From assembly GCA_949878485.1 (NCBI GenBank), contig CATLAM010000009.1, positions 1 through 43,623 on the forward strand: a DNA stretch of 43,623 nt, read 5' to 3'. Shown piece after piece: positions 5,788 through 15,310 of the stretch. The translations under genes were made by a program, and so were the position numbers. The notes below the pieces were generated by a model, which searched no databases, was not told the DNA's origin, and saw nothing but the letters and a program-made list of their open reading frames with translations. Origin of the DNA: an uncultured Eubacteriales bacterium. GTDB lineage: Bacteria > Bacillota > Clostridia > Christensenellales > UBA1242. Position 1 is the first letter of the stretch, and every line of letters starts with the position of its first letter.

Positions 5788-8409
5788 CTAATTTTCAAAA
5801 ATTTGTTTTACTTGTGGTGTAGCCACAATTCTTATATTTGTTCTATTTGCTGGTCCTGTAATTAAAAAGGCACTTCCGCGCGGCAAGTTGACAATATTGT
5901 CCGTTTCATTTTCGTTGATTTGTCCTGCTTTCTCATAAAGAGTGCAAAGGTCAGACATATCATTTGGCGAAAGTGAAAAGATAAATGAATATTGGCTTAC
6001 ATTGATAATTGCAGATGATTTTCTTGCAAGTTCTGGACTGCCAACAAAGTCTTTGACGTTTTGTGTGATGACAATTTGCATTCCGTTGTATTTTCTTATT
6101 CGTTTTGCAAGTTGATACATAAAGTCAAGCGCAATAGGAAATTTCTCGTCAATAAACACATGGGCCTCATCAATTGCAATAACAATTTTTCGGTCCGTTC
6201 CGTTGAGTATGTTGTAGTCCCTATTTTTAATGACTTCATTGTCAAGCCATTTCAAAACAAGCAACATTTGTGCATTTCCAATCACATTGTTTTTGTTTGC
6301 CAACAACTTTTGAAAGTTGAAACAAACAAAGTTTTCAGTTGGATTGAAAGTTGTAAATCCGTTCCAAAGCGCAGAGTTTCTTCCGCCACGTCTAAACTTG
6401 CTTATATAGTTTGAAAGCACTTTATAGCAAGATAGGTTGTATTCGTCTTTTTCGTTTTCAATCCTTTTGTCAATTTCTTCTGCTAAGTCTTGAAAGATTG
6501 GATAATCTTTTGGTCTTAATTCCGACAAGTTTGTTTTTGCTGTGATTCCTTTTTTGTTGTAGATTTCAACAATGATTTTGTTTAAAAGCTCCAAACTGTC
6601 GGGATTTATTCCCTGTAAGATAAGTCTGAAAAATTCTTCCAAGAATTGCAAGTGAGAATAGAAAGAGTTGCTGCTTCCGTCTTGGTTTTCGTCGTCCAGA
6701 CTGACAATGATGTGGAAAGGATTTATTCTTCCATTCTTTGAAGATGAAACATCTAACACTTTGCCTTTGAGATTATTTGCAAGATTGCAATATTCGTTTT
6801 CTGGATCCAAGATAAACACTTTTGCGTTGTCGCTTGCCAAGTTTGCCAATAGCATTTTTGTAGCGTAAGATTTTCCACTTCCAGATTTTCCAATGATGAC
6901 AGTGTTTGAGTTTACTCTTTCGTCATCTCGTCTGAAAAAGTCAACAAAGGTTGGCAATTTGTTTTCGCCAATCAAAAGGCCATTCTCATCAAGAATAGCG
7001 TTGCTTACAAATGGAAAAGATGAAGCAATAACAGATGAGTTCAATCCTCGTGAGATGTTGGTCCTATTGCAAGTGTTGATGTTGCTTGAAAAATAACTTT
7101 CAATTTGTCTGCCAAACATCTCGCTATATTTGAAGCCAAGTTCACGCAGTTTTCTTCGCACAAATTTCTTGTTTGTTGTATCTTTTCCGTCATCATAGGC
7201 GGTTATGATAAGAGTTGTGTCAAAGAACACTTCATTGTCATTTTGCAAGCCTTCCAAAAGGATTTGTAGGCTTTCAAGATGTGTTTGCTTGTCAATCTGT
7301 GAGCTTGCCTTTCCAAGTGTCTTTTGTGATAAGAGTTCATTGATTGCATTGTCAATTCGTTTTGTGGCTTTATATTTTTCAACAGGTTTTGCTTTCAAGA
7401 CAACTTTTGTGTTTGGAATGTCAAACAAATCTTGTCCCCAAGCGTTGTCAACTTTCAAAGGGAAGTCTGTGATAACAAAGTGGGTTAGGGTTTTATCATT
7501 CTGTTTTGTTGAGAGTGCTTTAAACGCAATATTCTCTGGATAGATGTTTTTGATATAGTCCTTTTCTGCGATATTATCAAAATCCCTTTCGTCAAAGTCT
7601 TTGTCATAAGAATATTTCAAAAAGATTGCAAGTTCTTTGCTGTTTAATCTTTTCGCTTCAAGATTGCTGTTTCTTAAAGTTTGTTCAATGATTTCAAGTG
7701 AGTTGTTTAAGCTTTTCTTGTCAATATCGTGGATTGCAATATAATAAGCACTTGCGTAAATCTTTTCGTCAGAGTTTATGCTGTCAATGACATTTATTCG
7801 ATCCTCAATGATTTCAACGCGTTTTCTAAATTCTTCTTCTTTAAGATTGTTGTTCTCATTTTCCGCAATCAATTTTTGAACGCGAGTAAGCTCATTTCTT
7901 AAATATCCGTCAAAGATGATTGGCTTTTCAATTTTGATTAAGTTGTATTCTTGCATAAGTCCAACATTCTTTAATGTGTTTGAGATAACTCCGTCAATCA
8001 AATAATTTTGTTTGCTTTCGCTCAACATATTAAACTCGATAGGTTTCACTTCAATAACACCAGTAATGCCATTGTCCTTTTGATAAATCAAATCATCTTT
8101 AATACTTGCATAAGGCACAATTGCGCTGATGTGAGAATTTCCTTTTCTTTTTATGCTGAAAGTCTTTTGTGCAATTCCAAACTTGAAAGCATAGCCAAGT
8201 GCTTGATAAAGTTTGATGTCTCCAATAGGGATATACATTGGCGCCACGATCACCAAAATTCCTATTGCAAGAAAATATTTGTTTGGTAGGTTGCTTGTAG
8301 CAGCCAAAGCTATAAAGGCAAGGGCAATAACACCAAGTATGATGTCAGTGATTCCAATGCCTTTATAAAACTGCATTTTAACCTTCGTGTTTCGCGGTAT
8401 TATTCGCAT
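5788..8409 (-). CDS. virB4: VirB4-type conjugation ATPase with PrgI-like N-terminus
   Basis: An 873-residue ATPase that energises the type IV secretion channel. Residues 1-90 carry two hydrophobic segments after a basic N-terminus, in the arrangement of PrgI-family membrane proteins, which are often a separate gene next to virB4 in Bacillota. The remaining part is the VirB4/TrbE ATPase. Walker A GKSGSGKS lies near residue 507 and Walker B VIAIDEAHVF near 745, followed by a Gln-rich motif IVITQNVKDF. The start ATG at 8409 has AGGAG and lies 32 bases inside the end of the VirB6 gene, so the two are probably coupled. Expected at the inner face of the membrane, next to VirD4. Confidence 0.93.
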   Translation of the reverse strand: MRIIPRNTKVKMQFYKGIGITDIILGVIALAFIALAATSNLPNKYFLAIGILVIVAPMYIPIGDIKLYQALGYAFKFGIAQKTFSIKRKGNSHISAIVPYASIKDDLIYQKDNGITGVIEVKPIEFNMLSESKQNYLIDGVISNTLKNVGLMQEYNLIKIEKPIIFDGYLRNELTRVQKLIAENENNNLKEEEFRKRVEIIEDRINVIDSINSDEKIYASAYYIAIHDIDKKSLNNSLEIIEQTLRNSNLEAKRLNSKELAIFLKYSYDKDFDERDFDNIAEKDYIKNIYPENIAFKALSTKQNDKTLTHFVITDFPLKVDNAWGQDLFDIPNTKVVLKAKPVEKYKATKRIDNAINELLSQKTLGKASSQIDKQTHLESLQILLEGLQNDNEVFFDTTLIITAYDDGKDTTNKKFVRRKLRELGFKYSEMFGRQIESYFSSNINTCNRTNISRGLNSSVIASSFPFVSNAILDENGLLIGENKLPTFVDFFRRDDERVNSNTVIIGKSGSGKSYATKMLLANLASDNAKVFILDPENEYCNLANNLKGKVLDVSSSKNGRINPFHIIVSLDDENQDGSSNSFYSHLQFLEEFFRLILQGINPDSLELLNKIIVEIYNKKGITAKTNLSELRPKDYPIFQDLAEEIDKRIENEKDEYNLSCYKVLSNYISKFRRGGRNSALWNGFTTFNPTENFVCFNFQKLLANKNNVIGNAQMLLVLKWLDNEVIKNRDYNILNGTDRKIVIAIDEAHVFIDEKFPIALDFMYQLAKRIRKYNGMQIVITQNVKDFVGSPELARKSSAIINVSQYSFIFSLSPNDMSDLCTLYEKAGQINENETDNIVNLPRGSAFLITGPANRTNIRIVATPQVKQIFEN

Positions 8410-9781
8410 TATTTGGCTCCTTATTTAAAACTGATTTACCTTGTGCATGGTTGACAAAACTGTCGCCCTGTGCAATATTTCTAACTCTTGGAATAAAGTT
8501 TTTGCCCATTCCAACAAGTCCGCCACTTGCCAAGTCTTTCATCATTCCAATAGGCATGGTCGCAATTCTTGTTCCCATTCCACCATATTTTGCAAGTTTG
8601 CTTGGCTCGGAAGATTTGTTGATATATTGTTTGCTTGGGTTGTCTGTGAATGATCGTTTAAGTCCTGCCATTGAAGAACGTGTCGATTTTCGCGTGTCTG
8701 TAAATTTCTTTCCGCCAAGAATAGCACCACCAACAGCAGCACCTGCGCCAAGAGTTGCTTTCATGATATGTCCGCCAGTCTGCATATTTCTAAACAATTG
8801 TTGTGTTTCGTTTTGTCCTGCTTGATTGCCTGTGAGTTGTGCAATAACAAGATTTGCTTTTGTGACTGCAAAGGCACCACCAATAAGGAACAAGATTTTG
8901 ACAATTCCATTTTTAAAGGCGTTGTCGAAAAATACAATTGATGAGATTTGCGGAATGATAATGAAAAACAAATTCATTGACAGAATAATTCCATAAGCAC
9001 CCAAGACTTTTGATATTGTCATGTCACGCCATATTTTAAATCTTGCACCGTCGTCAACGGGGATTGTGCTTACACTTACGGGCGAGATGATATACAAGAG
9101 AACAATGTCAAATATTCTTTGTATGAAAGTGACAGCACTCATAACAAACATCACCATAATCACAATAGAGCCAAAAATTCCAATGAGAAAATCAATGTTT
9201 CTCAAATTGTAATACTGACTGACAACTCCCATATCAAAGTAGTTGAGTTCACCAGTCAAGAACATTCTTTCGATTTCACTTCTTATGCTTTCGTCTCCGA
9301 TATAAGCGTGCTGTCCGCTTGTGACAAGAATTTGTCCGCCAATCGTTGCAGTGCCACCAGTTTCCAAAACAAATGGATTCATGCTTTGATTGATCGCACC
9401 CATAACAACATTTGTCAGCGTTATTCCTGCAACCAAAAGAAATGGCACCATGAGAAAGATTGCAAAACTTTGAAAGGCTTTGCCCAAAATCAATGCTTTT
9501 GATTTTTTGTTTTCTCCGTTGGCATATTCGCTTCGTATAATCGCAATAAGGACAAACACAACAAGCAAGATGACTGCAATTAAAAAGATATAAAAGAAAG
9601 TTGTTCTGACTGTATCTGAAAGGATAAAGTGGGATAGTAAATCAGTTTGTTTTCCGCCTATTGTGACGGGTTTAAGGCCCGCAAGTATATAGAAAATTTC
9701 TCGTATGAAATCAATGACATAACAAATTGATTTTTGCAAACTATAAAAAAGTTCAAAAATCCAGTTAGTCATCCAATCCAT
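8378..9781 (-). CDS. virB6: VirB6/TrbL-like conjugation membrane protein
   Basis: A 467-residue polytopic membrane protein. There are about six to seven hydrophobic segments between residues 55 and 320, with an extracellular loop near residues 130-190. A soluble, Gly-rich and basic tail of about 130 residues follows, as in the VirB6-like proteins of Tn916-type and CTn-type elements. It is expected to form the inner-membrane part of the mating channel. The start ATG at 9781 has GGAGG upstream and lies three bases after the gene before it. It sits directly before virB4, the usual order. Assignment rests on topology and context more than on a catalytic motif. Confidence 0.85.
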   Translation of the reverse strand: MDWMTNWIFELFYSLQKSICYVIDFIREIFYILAGLKPVTIGGKQTDLLSHFILSDTVRTTFFYIFLIAVILLVVFVLIAIIRSEYANGENKKSKALILGKAFQSFAIFLMVPFLLVAGITLTNVVMGAINQSMNPFVLETGGTATIGGQILVTSGQHAYIGDESIRSEIERMFLTGELNYFDMGVVSQYYNLRNIDFLIGIFGSIVIMVMFVMSAVTFIQRIFDIVLLYIISPVSVSTIPVDDGARFKIWRDMTISKVLGAYGIILSMNLFFIIIPQISSIVFFDNAFKNGIVKILFLIGGAFAVTKANLVIAQLTGNQAGQNETQQLFRNMQTGGHIMKATLGAGAAVGGAILGGKKFTDTRKSTRSSMAGLKRSFTDNPSKQYINKSSEPSKLAKYGGMGTRIATMPIGMMKDLASGGLVGMGKNFIPRVRNIAQGDSFVNHAQGKSVLNKEPNNANNTAKHEG

Positions 9782-9784
9782 ATT

Positions 9785-10318
9785 TTAAGCCTCCAAGTCC
9801 ATAAAGAATAAGAATGTGTCAACTGCAAAAGTTGTATCTTCTGAAAGAGTGACTTCAATATAGAAATTGTCAGAAACTGAAATTTCAATTGGATTTTCCA
9901 AACTCAAATTTACTGTTGCAACTTGTCTGCTTAAAAGTGACAGTGTGTCAGATTTTAAGACTTCATCATTTTTCATGAGTGTAAAAGTAAGGTCGGCACT
10001 TTCGTCAGATCTGACTGTAAAGCCAAGTCCATAACTCTTTAAATCTTGTGTGTGATTGATGACAATTCTTGTATATTTTCTGCTTGAAATTTGATCGTCA
10101 AATTGAGTGTCATTTGTGATGAGAGAAATGTCATAATCAAAATTTCCCTGTGTTTGAGTTTCGCAAGTAATGCCTGTAATGTTTTGTTTTAAATTATCTT
10201 CATTTGGCACTTTGTCATTTCCAGAGCTTCCTGCCAAAATGAATAGAAAGATAATGAAGATTGCAAGCACAATACCTGCGCCAATCAATATCTTTGTTTT
10301 TGTTGATAGATTTTTCAT
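9785..10318 (-). CDS. Membrane-anchored T4SS-operon protein of unknown function
   Basis: A 177-residue protein with one N-terminal membrane anchor (residues 8-30) after a basic start, then an acidic extracellular domain that looks all-beta (alternating hydrophobic and Ser/Thr residues, FTVRSDESADLTFTLMKNDE). I recognise no family. It lies between the pilin-like protein and VirB6, where some elements carry a VirB8- or TcpC-like scaffold. A role as an extracellular part of the channel is therefore plausible, but it is half the usual TcpC length. Start 10318 has AAGGAAA upstream. Confidence 0.8.
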   Translation of the reverse strand: MKNLSTKTKILIGAGIVLAIFIIFLFILAGSSGNDKVPNEDNLKQNITGITCETQTQGNFDYDISLITNDTQFDDQISSRKYTRIVINHTQDLKSYGLGFTVRSDESADLTFTLMKNDEVLKSDTLSLLSRQVATVNLSLENPIEISVSDNFYIEVTLSEDTTFAVDTFLFFMDLEA

Positions 10319-10337
10319 ATTTCAATTTCCTTTTTTG

Positions 10338-10628
10338 TTATGCTTGAATTTGAGTGCTTACCCAATCTTGCAAGATAGGCATAGCGATTTTGAGTGCCAA
10401 TATCAAAACGAAGATGACAACAAATCCAATGATTGCGCCAATCAAATCTTTCTTGGCTTTTTCTCTCGATCCAGCCTCGTCTGCTTTCGCAACTTTAACA
10501 CCAAGAATAATACAATAAATCATTCCGATAGATCCGACAAGTCCGATTGCTGGCCAAAGGATTGCATTCAAAACTTCCAACACCGGTGCTAAAACGGGGT
10601 TGAAATCAATTGCTGCTAACATACTCAT
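10338..10628 (-). CDS. VirB2/TrbC-like pilin-type membrane protein
   Basis: A 96-residue protein with two hydrophobic helices, about residues 22-45 and 64-84. They are joined by a short charged loop (KVAKADEAGSREKAKKDL), the architecture of the T4SS pilin-like family of Gram-positive conjugative elements. These small proteins are thought to line or extend the mating channel. The first ATG at 10628 has GGAGGA eleven bases upstream; a second ATG two codons later is also possible. It is the first gene after the structured RNA and terminator at 10690-10830, so its level may be set independently of the genes before it. Confidence 0.85.
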   Translation of the reverse strand: MSMLAAIDFNPVLAPVLEVLNAILWPAIGLVGSIGMIYCIILGVKVAKADEAGSREKAKKDLIGAIIGFVVIFVLILALKIAMPILQDWVSTQIQA

Positions 10629-10689
10629 AATTTAATAGTTCCTCCAATTTTTATTTGTTTTGCGTTCTATGCTTAGTCCTATATTTCAA

Positions 10690-10716
10690 TAAAAAAAGAA
10701 GTGGGTTTCACACTTG
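10690..10716 (-). terminator. Intrinsic terminator after the structured RNA
   Basis: On the minus strand AAGTG and CACTT pair around a seven-base loop (10699-10715) and are followed by C and seven T residues. It stands between the surface-protein gene and the pilin gene of the same operon, so it must be read through or regulated for downstream transfer genes to be expressed from the upstream promoter. Confidence 0.65.
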
Positions 10717-10733
10717 CTTTCGGAAAGAGAGAT

Positions 10734-10826
10734 GAGTCAAAATCGCATCAGCCCACCTTTAAGGCTGAGGCAGCTAAACCCCTTTATTTTAGGGGGTTGT
10801 AGGCGTTGGCTTTGCGATTTTGAGTC
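10734..10826 (-). ncRNA. Unidentified three-way-junction RNA element in the transfer operon
   Basis: The gap between the surface-protein and pilin genes folds into a compact three-stem structure. P1 is an 11-base perfect pairing of 10737-10747 with 10813-10823. P2 pairs 10777-10782 with 10793-10798 (AACCCC with GGGGTT). P3 pairs 10748-10753 with 10763-10768 (TCAGCC with GGCTGA). Joining segments of 8 and 14 bases remain unpaired. On the minus (mRNA) strand it is followed 20 bases later by an intrinsic terminator, the layout of a riboswitch or attenuator. I compared it from memory with c-di-GMP, purine, TPP and cobalamin classes and with hammerhead and twister ribozymes and found no match. Strand is inferred from the flanking genes and terminator; the fold would also form on the plus strand. 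Confidence 0.5.
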
Positions 10827-10864
10827 TGCTCTTATCCTGCTTGCTATAAATTTGTATAAAATCC

Positions 10865-13800
10865 CTATTGATTTTCATCAATTTGGGCATTTTCATCATT
10901 TTCAGATCCAATATCTTCTTCGATAGTGGTTTCTGTGATTTCTTCTTCAATGTTTTCATCTTTGTAATAGTGATGTCTTGATTTCACAAGCAAGATGATG
11001 AGTAATAAAATTAAAACTCCAAATCCTGCAATAACTCCAACGCTTGCTGCATTGAGAGAATATTCTCTTTCAAAAGAATATTCGGTTTTATTGCCAGCTT
11101 CGTCAAGTAGAGTTATTTGAAATCTTCCACACTTTTCAATTTCGTCTCCAAGTTTATATTCAAACTTTACTCCGTCAACGAAGATGATAAGTTCATAAGG
11201 TGTTTCGGAAACGTTTTTCAATGTGACAATCTTTTTGGTTGTTCCACCATTTTCAACGCCTGTAATTTCAAGTGTCGGTGGGGTGGTGTCAATTGTGATA
11301 ACAAAGGAATATTCTTTATTTGTTTTGTTGTCTACAACTTCAACATTGTAAGTGCCTTCATCAAAAAGATAAAGGTTTCCGTCTTTAAGTTCATATTCAA
11401 AATCTTCATCATTCTTTGTAATGTTTTTGATTTGTATATCTTCTTGTAGGATGTGATTTAAGTTTTGTTTGTTCTTTTTTATGATTGTGAAAAATCCAAT
11501 TTCTTTGTTTCCTAAATCATCAAAAATCGTGTAAGAATATTCGCCTTCGTCATTAAGAATTTGCTCAAAAGCATATTCAAAATATTGATTGTCTTTTGTC
11601 ATATAGATTTTCAAATTTTCATAAGCAACAAGTCTAACACCGCCATTTGAAATTCCGCCACGATAAGTGTTTATATCGTAGGCAATTGATCGGTCAATTT
11701 CAAATTCAAATGTGATGAGATTGCTTGCTTGATCTGAAATGCAAACTAAATATTTCCCGCTTTCAGTAAGCTCTTGTCCAAGACGATAAACATCTTTGTA
11801 TTCGTCATTGATAAGATACCAACAAATAAGGTTTGCTTCTGTTGAAGTCACCCATGCACTTTTGTTTGTTTTGCCATATTCGGCAACGCCATATAAAGTC
11901 GCAACGGGTGGTGTTTTGTCAATCGTGAAAGAGAAGAAGATTGAGTTGTTAAACTCATCAATAAGTCTAACTTCATAATATCCTTCTTCTGTTATCATAA
12001 GTCCAAACTCATACTCAAAATCTTTTTTGTCTTTTGTAATGGAAATTGTAAGTGGCTCTTGGTCTATAAGTCTTATATCAAAATTGATAATTTTAATTTC
12101 TTCAAGTGAGTAAGTGTTTCCGTTGACATCTGCGATTGTAAAGTCAATGGATTTGTCTATTTCAAAATTTACTGTTGTGAAATTTCCTATTTCGTCATAA
12201 AGTGTGATTTCATACTTTCCGTCAATTGTAAGGATTTGTCCTTTTTTGTATTCTTGTGTTTTGCCATTATGGCTGTATGAAGCGGTGTATTGTTCATCAG
12301 TGTTTTCCCATAATGCGTAAACTGTGCCACCAGTTTTTCCACCATTTTCAACTCCAAAAAGATTGAGAATAGGTTTGATTGATTTGATTGTGAAAGAGTA
12401 AATATTGTAGTTTTCATCATCAGATCGGTCTATAAGTTTGATCGTAAAATTGTTTTGTGAGTTTTCAATTGGATTGAAAGTAAGAGTTTTTAAGTTCTTG
12501 TCAATTTCTTCTTCTGGCAAGAAAACTTTTCCGTTGTTTTCAATCGCAACATAAAACTTGTCTGTGTTGTAAATGAATTTCACTTCGCTATTTGTGCGTC
12601 CATTATGTTCAACTCCAATAAGATTGCCCATTGGCAAGTCTTTCTCAAATTTATATTCGTAGGAAACAACCCTACCAAAGTTGTCTGTTATTTCAACAAC
12701 ATAAGTTCCACCTTTGTTGAAGATGTAGGATAGGGTGTTCTTGTCGATAAAAATAAGAGAGTTTGAGTCGTCATTTGGAAATTCATCATAGCCAAGTTCA
12801 GAGTTTAAGCAAACACCATTTCGATAGATTTTAAGCACATCAACATAGTTGTAATCTTCGCTGCACTTGATGTCAATTTTCAATTGCATTTTAGCGTTTA
12901 TATCAGTGAAGATTGCTTCTGGCGCTTTGCCAAGTAAACAAACTTTGAAAGTGAAAACATTTGACAATCTGTCTGCGACAGAGATTGTATATTCACCGGG
13001 ATCGTATCCGTCAAAGTCTGGCAGTTCATCAAGGTAGGTGTATCTTGCGATCTTACCATTTGGATCTTTGACTTCCATAATCCACCACTTGTCATCTTCC
13101 ATAACATTCGTTATCTTGAAAGTTTCATAATAGAAAATGAGTTCGTGATTTTCTGGAATATCTTTGACAGAGATTGATTGTTTTATTGTTTTTTCTTTTC
13201 CATAGATTTTTGCTTCAAAATCTATAATAGGTGTTTGTAAATCCAAGAAAACATAATAACAAATTTCATGTCCTGCAAAGTCAACTTCTTTTATACAATA
13301 CAAACCATGAATGTTTGCTTGACTTCCAAAGGTTTTTCCATATTGCAGTTCTTTCCAATCTTCAATATCATCTTCCGCAAAATCGTAATAAATTTTGTAG
13401 CTGTCATTTATATCGTCAGATCGGAAAATAAAATTGTTGGCATAGTAGGCTGACATGAGATTTTTGAAAATAATGTTGTGATACATGGAATCGTCTAATT
13501 TGTTGCCATAATTATTTGGCGAGAAAGTTGAATTGATTTTATATTTTTGTTCAGCTGAAACAAAATTTTTGGAATAAAATCTTAAAGCTTCATTTAATGA
13601 GTTTTCGTCAAAATAATAGACAAACAAGTTTGGATTGTTTATTGATTTATAATACCAATAATCTCCAACTTTGATGGTGTTTCCACTTGCAACAAGATGA
13701 GTGTTGTAAAAGTCATCAATATTATCCAAGTGATAATTTGTGACGTGCGTGTTTCTTTCAGCTTGCATGGCGAAATCTTCCGCCCAATCCAATATGCCAA

Positions 13801-15310
13801 AAGAGTAAGTTCCAAAGTCTTTGTAGCCATAAGGAACATCAACCAACCACCAACGAGAGACTTTGTATGTTTTGTCATTTGAAAGTCTTTGGCTGTTGAG
13901 TGTAGGATAAGAACAATCAATATCAAAAGTGCTTATTGTTGTATTTCCTGCAAAATCAGTGACAGTGACTTCATATCTTCCTTCTTGTGAAAGCCAAGTT
14001 CCACTTTTAAGGTCATAAGTTTTACCATTATATTTGTAGGTGGCGGTTTCTGGACATTCACCTTCGGTTGTTCCAAAATTCACTTGCACTTGATCGCGGA
14101 AAACGCCTTCATAGATTGATTGCTGTTTAGCGCCACTTGCAGTTGTTGTAATGGCACCAACGCGTCTTAATTCAGTAGCATTGGCGTTGTGGTATGAATA
14201 ACTGATGTCGGGCAGTTTCGTGTCAACAAAGCAATAATATGGGGTGTATAAGCCTTCTGCACCATTTTCGATTTCAATCTTTGTTATTCCTTCTTTTGAA
14301 ATGCTGATATGATGTCCGTCTTTGTAAGGCACAATATCAGTTCCGGAAGCGGGGGTTGCTTGCACTCCATTGTATTTGATATAGTTGTTTAAGTTTGTTG
14401 CAATTGCAGTGAAAGGTTTTGGCGAGTAAAAGGCTTGTCCGCCATTATATCCGCCTCTGCCAACTCCACTTGCTTCAAGTGTGTTTTTCCAGTTTCGGTT
14501 TGCGCGTGAAATATATCCTGTCAAGTTATCATCAAAACTGACATAGTCAAAACAGCCACCCCAAAAACAATTTTCCCAATAACCTTTTCCTTTAAGGCTT
14601 ACGGAAAACATAGGTGTATCAAAGCGGTGTATGTCTGTCAGTTTAAAATAATCATATCCGGGATTTATTCCATTGTTTTTGTAGGCACCGGCACCATAGT
14701 TATTTAGATTTTCATCTGGCATAACAAAAATCACAGACTCGTTGACAGTGTTTCCAGTATTCCAACGAAGTGGAAAACTTCCGCTTTCAAACTTGTCATA
14801 AAGGACAGTTCCACAAAAGCCATTCCAAGTGTAGTATGCCATTTGAGTTTGGATATATAAGTTTGCTGCATAGTCAACAACTTCGTCTGCTGCGACAGAT
14901 GTGTTCCAAGAAACGTCAAGGATTCCGTCATCATCATAGATTGGTCGTCCGTCAGTTCTTACAACTTTGAAATATTTAACAACAGATCCATATCTTCTGT
15001 CTGGACTGTAAACTTTGAAAAACTTATCGTTTTTCACATATAAAGATTTGTAAGATTTTAGACTTCCGTCAGCGTTTGGTTTTGCCGTTGGGACGCCAGT
15101 GCTGTTGCTCCATTCCTTTGCTGTTGGTCCATAATCTGGCTCTGACGGTTGTATAGGTGCAATAACTCCACCCGGATCGACAATCGGTCCAATGATAACA
15201 GCGTCAGCGGTTTGGCTTGGCGAAAGGTTTATTGAAATTAAAGCTGCTGGAAATATGCAAAAAATTATACACAAAAGGGCAATAAAAGAGTGTTTTAATT
15301 TTGTTGTCAT
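10865..15310 (-). CDS. Giant Ig-repeat surface protein of the transfer operon
   Basis: A 1481-residue secreted, membrane-anchored protein. Residues 8-36 form a signal peptide ending near Ala-Asp-Ala. The first 450 residues are an aromatic-rich globular part. The rest is a chain of bacterial Ig-like modules, each ending in a strand such as YEVTVTDFAGN, YEITLYDEIGN or FQITLLDEAGN (nine clear copies). Several are joined by Asp-Lys-Thr-Pro-Pro linkers and a Gly-Val-Glu-x-Gly-Gly-Lys-Thr motif. A single membrane helix (about residues 1415-1437) and an acidic cytoplasmic tail close the protein; there is no LPXTG motif. The start ATG overlaps the virD4 stop as ATGA. Position inside the transfer operon suggests an adhesin for mating contact, which is inference. 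Confidence 0.88.
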   Translation of the reverse strand: MTTKLKHSFIALLCIIFCIFPAALISINLSPSQTADAVIIGPIVDPGGVIAPIQPSEPDYGPTAKEWSNSTGVPTAKPNADGSLKSYKSLYVKNDKFFKVYSPDRRYGSVVKYFKVVRTDGRPIYDDDGILDVSWNTSVAADEVVDYAANLYIQTQMAYYTWNGFCGTVLYDKFESGSFPLRWNTGNTVNESVIFVMPDENLNNYGAGAYKNNGINPGYDYFKLTDIHRFDTPMFSVSLKGKGYWENCFWGGCFDYVSFDDNLTGYISRANRNWKNTLEASGVGRGGYNGGQAFYSPKPFTAIATNLNNYIKYNGVQATPASGTDIVPYKDGHHISISKEGITKIEIENGAEGLYTPYYCFVDTKLPDISYSYHNANATELRRVGAITTTASGAKQQSIYEGVFRDQVQVNFGTTEGECPETATYKYNGKTYDLKSGTWLSQEGRYEVTVTDFAGNTTISTFDIDCSYPTLNSQRLSNDKTYKVSRWWLVDVPYGYKDFGTYSFGILDWAEDFAMQAERNTHVTNYHLDNIDDFYNTHLVASGNTIKVGDYWYYKSINNPNLFVYYFDENSLNEALRFYSKNFVSAEQKYKINSTFSPNNYGNKLDDSMYHNIIFKNLMSAYYANNFIFRSDDINDSYKIYYDFAEDDIEDWKELQYGKTFGSQANIHGLYCIKEVDFAGHEICYYVFLDLQTPIIDFEAKIYGKEKTIKQSISVKDIPENHELIFYYETFKITNVMEDDKWWIMEVKDPNGKIARYTYLDELPDFDGYDPGEYTISVADRLSNVFTFKVCLLGKAPEAIFTDINAKMQLKIDIKCSEDYNYVDVLKIYRNGVCLNSELGYDEFPNDDSNSLIFIDKNTLSYIFNKGGTYVVEITDNFGRVVSYEYKFEKDLPMGNLIGVEHNGRTNSEVKFIYNTDKFYVAIENNGKVFLPEEEIDKNLKTLTFNPIENSQNNFTIKLIDRSDDENYNIYSFTIKSIKPILNLFGVENGGKTGGTVYALWENTDEQYTASYSHNGKTQEYKKGQILTIDGKYEITLYDEIGNFTTVNFEIDKSIDFTIADVNGNTYSLEEIKIINFDIRLIDQEPLTISITKDKKDFEYEFGLMITEEGYYEVRLIDEFNNSIFFSFTIDKTPPVATLYGVAEYGKTNKSAWVTSTEANLICWYLINDEYKDVYRLGQELTESGKYLVCISDQASNLITFEFEIDRSIAYDINTYRGGISNGGVRLVAYENLKIYMTKDNQYFEYAFEQILNDEGEYSYTIFDDLGNKEIGFFTIIKKNKQNLNHILQEDIQIKNITKNDEDFEYELKDGNLYLFDEGTYNVEVVDNKTNKEYSFVITIDTTPPTLEITGVENGGTTKKIVTLKNVSETPYELIIFVDGVKFEYKLGDEIEKCGRFQITLLDEAGNKTEYSFEREYSLNAASVGVIAGFGVLILLLIILLVKSRHHYYKDENIEEEITETTIEEDIGSENDENAQIDENQ

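Noticed and set aside
8451..8825. Plus-strand open frame of 124 codons
   Set aside because: It is antisense to the Gly-rich tail of the VirB6-like gene and has no supporting signal.
10734..10826. Known riboswitch or ribozyme (c-di-GMP GCAAAGCC segment, hammerhead CTGATG)
   Set aside because: Only six to eight bases of each match; the order of stems and the other conserved core bases are absent.
10714..10926. Plus-strand open frame of 70 codons across the structured RNA
   Set aside because: It has no ribosome site, overlaps the RNA stems and the end of the surface-protein gene, and its product has no protein-like pattern.
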